Assembly: GCF_001432305.1 (NCBI RefSeq)
Contig: NZ_KQ483358.1
Location: 1,372,881 to 1,436,880, forward strand
From: Curvibacter sp. PAE-UM
Lineage (GTDB): Bacteria > Pseudomonadota > Gammaproteobacteria > Burkholderiales > Burkholderiaceae_C
DNA length: 64,000 nucleotides
Direction of reading: 5' to 3'
The translations under genes were made by a program, and so were the position numbers. The notes beneath the pieces are model-generated. The model was not told where the DNA came from. It saw only the letters and a program-made list of their open reading frames with translations, and did not search any database. Shown piece after piece: positions 62,605-64,000 of this stretch. Position 1 is the stretch's first letter. Each line of letters starts with the position of its first letter.

Positions 62605-63674
62605 GCCGGCCTCCGCGCCTACCCGCTCCCCCTCCCTCGGGCATGCCAGCCGACTGGGCCAGCCGCGTGCTGCGCTGGCAGGCTGTGCACGGCCGCAAGG
62701 ACCTGCCCTGGCAGGGCACGCAGGATCCCTACCGGGTCTGGCTCTCCGAGATCATGCTCCAGCAGACCCAGGTGGTCACGGTGCGCGACTACTACGCGCG
62801 TTTCCTTCAGCGTTTCCCCGATGTGCGTGCCCTGGCGGGCGCCACCCTCGACGACGTGCTGGCCCTGTGGAGTGGTCTGGGGTATTACAGCCGAGCGCGT
62901 AACCTGCATGCCTGTGCTGCTCAGGTGGTGCAGGTCCATGGCGGCGCCTTTCCCCGAACGGCGGCCTTGCTCCAGACCTTGCCAGGCATCGGCCCGTCCA
63001 CGGCCGCGGCGATCGCTTCCATCTGCTTCGGTGAACGTGTGGCCATCCTGGATGGCAACGTGAAGCGCGTGCTCACGCGCGCCCTGGGCTTTGGTGCCGA
63101 CCTGGCCGCGGGCGCCAACGAACGCGCCCTCTGGGCCCTGGCCACAGAACTGCTGCCGCAGCGTGACCTGGCGCATGCCATGCCGCGCTACACCCAGGCC
63201 GTGATGGACCTGGGCGCTACCGTCTGCCTGGCGCGTAAACCGTTGTGTGCTGCCTGCCCGTTGGCGGAGGTCTGCGTGGCGCGGCGCGAAGGCCGGCCCG
63301 AAAGCTACCCGGTCAAGACGCGCAAGCTCAAGCGCAGCGCGCAGTCGCTCTGGCTCCTGTGGGCGCAGACGCGCGATGAGGCGGTCTGGCTGCGCCAGCG
63401 GCCCACGCCCGGCGTCTGGGCTGGTCTGTATTGCATGGAACTGTTCGACAGTTTTGCGGACCTGCAGGCGGCGGTGCCACTGGCTTACCGGGACCGGTTA
63501 CAGGAATTGGACATGTTCACCCATGTGCTCACGCACAAGGACCTGCACCTGCATCCGGTGTGCGTGCAGTTGCCGGCCCGCACGAAGCTGTCGCCAGAGG
63601 GCGGTTGGCAGGCGGCGGATGTCTGGCCCAGGCTGGGGCTGCCGGCACCGGTGCGCAAACTGCTACAGGGCTGA
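62601..63674 (+). CDS. mutY: A/G-specific adenine glycosylase
   Basis: Removes adenine mispaired with 8-oxoguanine and so completes the GO repair system with MutM. The 357-residue product has the catalytic regions SEIMLQQTQVVTV (Glu) and LPGIGPSTAAAIASICFG (HhH-GPD; Asp in AILDGNVKRV), the Fe-S loop CLARKPLCAACPLAEVC, and a C-terminal MutT-like domain. It starts at GTG inside the stop region of the dynamin-like gene. Confidence 0.95.
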   Translation: MSRPPRLPAPPPSGMPADWASRVLRWQAVHGRKDLPWQGTQDPYRVWLSEIMLQQTQVVTVRDYYARFLQRFPDVRALAGATLDDVLALWSGLGYYSRARNLHACAAQVVQVHGGAFPRTAALLQTLPGIGPSTAAAIASICFGERVAILDGNVKRVLTRALGFGADLAAGANERALWALATELLPQRDLAHAMPRYTQAVMDLGATVCLARKPLCAACPLAEVCVARREGRPESYPVKTRKLKRSAQSLWLLWAQTRDEAVWLRQRPTPGVWAGLYCMELFDSFADLQAAVPLAYRDRLQELDMFTHVLTHKDLHLHPVCVQLPARTKLSPEGGWQAADVWPRLGLPAPVRKLLQG

Positions 63675-63683
63675 GGCCGGGGT

Positions 63684-64000
63684 TCAGCCGCCGATTTCGC
63701 GGTGGCGGCGCAGCGTGGCCCAGCGCGTGGCAAAACGGCGCGCCAGTTCTTCCACCAGATAGACCGAGCGGTGCTGGCCGCCCGTGCAGCCGATGGCCAC
63801 CGTGACGTAGCTGCGGTGGTTCTGCGACATGGCGTCGAGCCAGTGCGTGAGAAAAGCCTCGATGTGTTCCAGCATGCGGCCGGCCTCGGGCTGGGCGCGC
63901 AGGAAAGTCGCCACCGGCTCGTCGCGGCCGGTCAGCGGGCGCAACTCGGGTTCGTAGTGCGGGTTGGGCAACATGCGCACGTCGAACACATAGTCGGCGT
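63684..64000 (-). CDS. rapZ: RNase adapter protein RapZ, C-terminal part (cut by window end)
   Basis: Only the last 105 codons are in the window; the start lies beyond position 64000. The visible part has [19 protein letters not shown] and the conserved [17 protein letters not shown] of the RapZ/YvcJ C-terminal domain, which in E. coli binds small RNA GlmZ and glucosamine-6-phosphate. The N-terminal P-loop domain cannot be seen. It converges on mutY with a nine-base gap. Confidence 0.93.
   Translation of the reverse strand, partial: ADYVFDVRMLPNPHYEPELRPLTGRDEPVATFLRAQPEAGRMLEHIEAFLTHWLDAMSQNHRSYVTVAIGCTGGQHRSVYLVEELARRFATRWATLRRHREIGG

Overview
This window looks like chromosome from a high-GC betaproteobacterium of the order Burkholderiales, most likely family Comamonadaceae (inference from gene content, not from a search). 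Pointers are the runs hemA-prfA-prmC, ugpBAECQ, prs/rplY/pth beside ispE-lolB-TPR-mutM, the ubiE/Tim44-like/ubiJ/ubiB cluster, an orphan Bug-type (TctC) binding protein, a paired cyanophycin synthetase locus, and UmuDC rather than a plasmid-type mutagenesis cassette. Nearly all DNA is coding, with short intergenic gaps and many 1- or 4-base start/stop overlaps. I see no insertion sequence, prophage, CRISPR array or rRNA. There is one tRNA gene (Gln, UUG). The first gene (a TonB receptor) and the last gene (rapZ) are cut by the window edges.

Layout. 1-5.7 kb: haem/iron-type TonB receptor, a small unknown gene, an orphan Bug protein, rpoH with a perfect CIRCE operator, and Fur-box-controlled bfd facing bfr. 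5.7-7.5 kb: umuDC with a LexA box that includes the umuD start codon. 7.5-10.9 kb: hemA-prfA-prmC. 10.9-12.5 kb: a small membrane protein and two tandem outer-membrane beta-barrel paralogues. 12.5-17.5 kb: the ugpBAECQ glycerol-3-phosphate/glycerophosphodiester operon. 17.7-21.6 kb: a 1297-residue flavin/Fe-S dehydrogenase fusion. 21.7-26 kb: DUF971, ubiE, Tim44-like, ubiJ, ubiB. 26-34.2 kb: a sodium/solute symporter, fmdB-DUF502-aspS, the coupled trio nudB/EEP/clsB, then folE with a BLUF photoreceptor. 34.2-39.8 kb: a 205-bp MITE-like palindromic repeat, a MinD-like ATPase coupled to a diguanylate cyclase, a secreted nuclease, and gpmA/ctpA/moeB-like. 39.9-42.2 kb: rhodanese, grxC, secB, gpsA. 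42.2-49.9 kb: the cyanophycin locus, with cphA2-like and cphA1 divergent from an ABC exporter-type protein and a DUF1854 protein. 49.9-64 kb: nadC-nadA, coaD, a phosphatase, a ferredoxin, pth, rplY, prs, tRNA-Gln, ispE, lolB, TPR, mutM, a dynamin-like GTPase, mutY and rapZ.

How the genes fit together. Iron handling (TonB receptor, bfd/bfr with a Fur box), stress control (rpoH under CIRCE, umuDC under LexA) and membrane-lipid supply (ugp, gpsA, clsB) are represented. Nitrogen/carbon storage as cyanophycin is the most distinctive accessory trait. Signalling is represented by a BLUF flavin sensor next to folE and by a GGDEF protein with an apparent inhibitory site next to a MinD-like ATPase. The best candidates for less-described biology are the four-gene cyanophycin locus with its unexplained transporter and DUF1854 partner, the folE-BLUF pair, the MinD-like/GGDEF pair, the MITE-like repeat, and the dynamin-like GTPase set between the two oxidised-guanine repair genes mutM and mutY.
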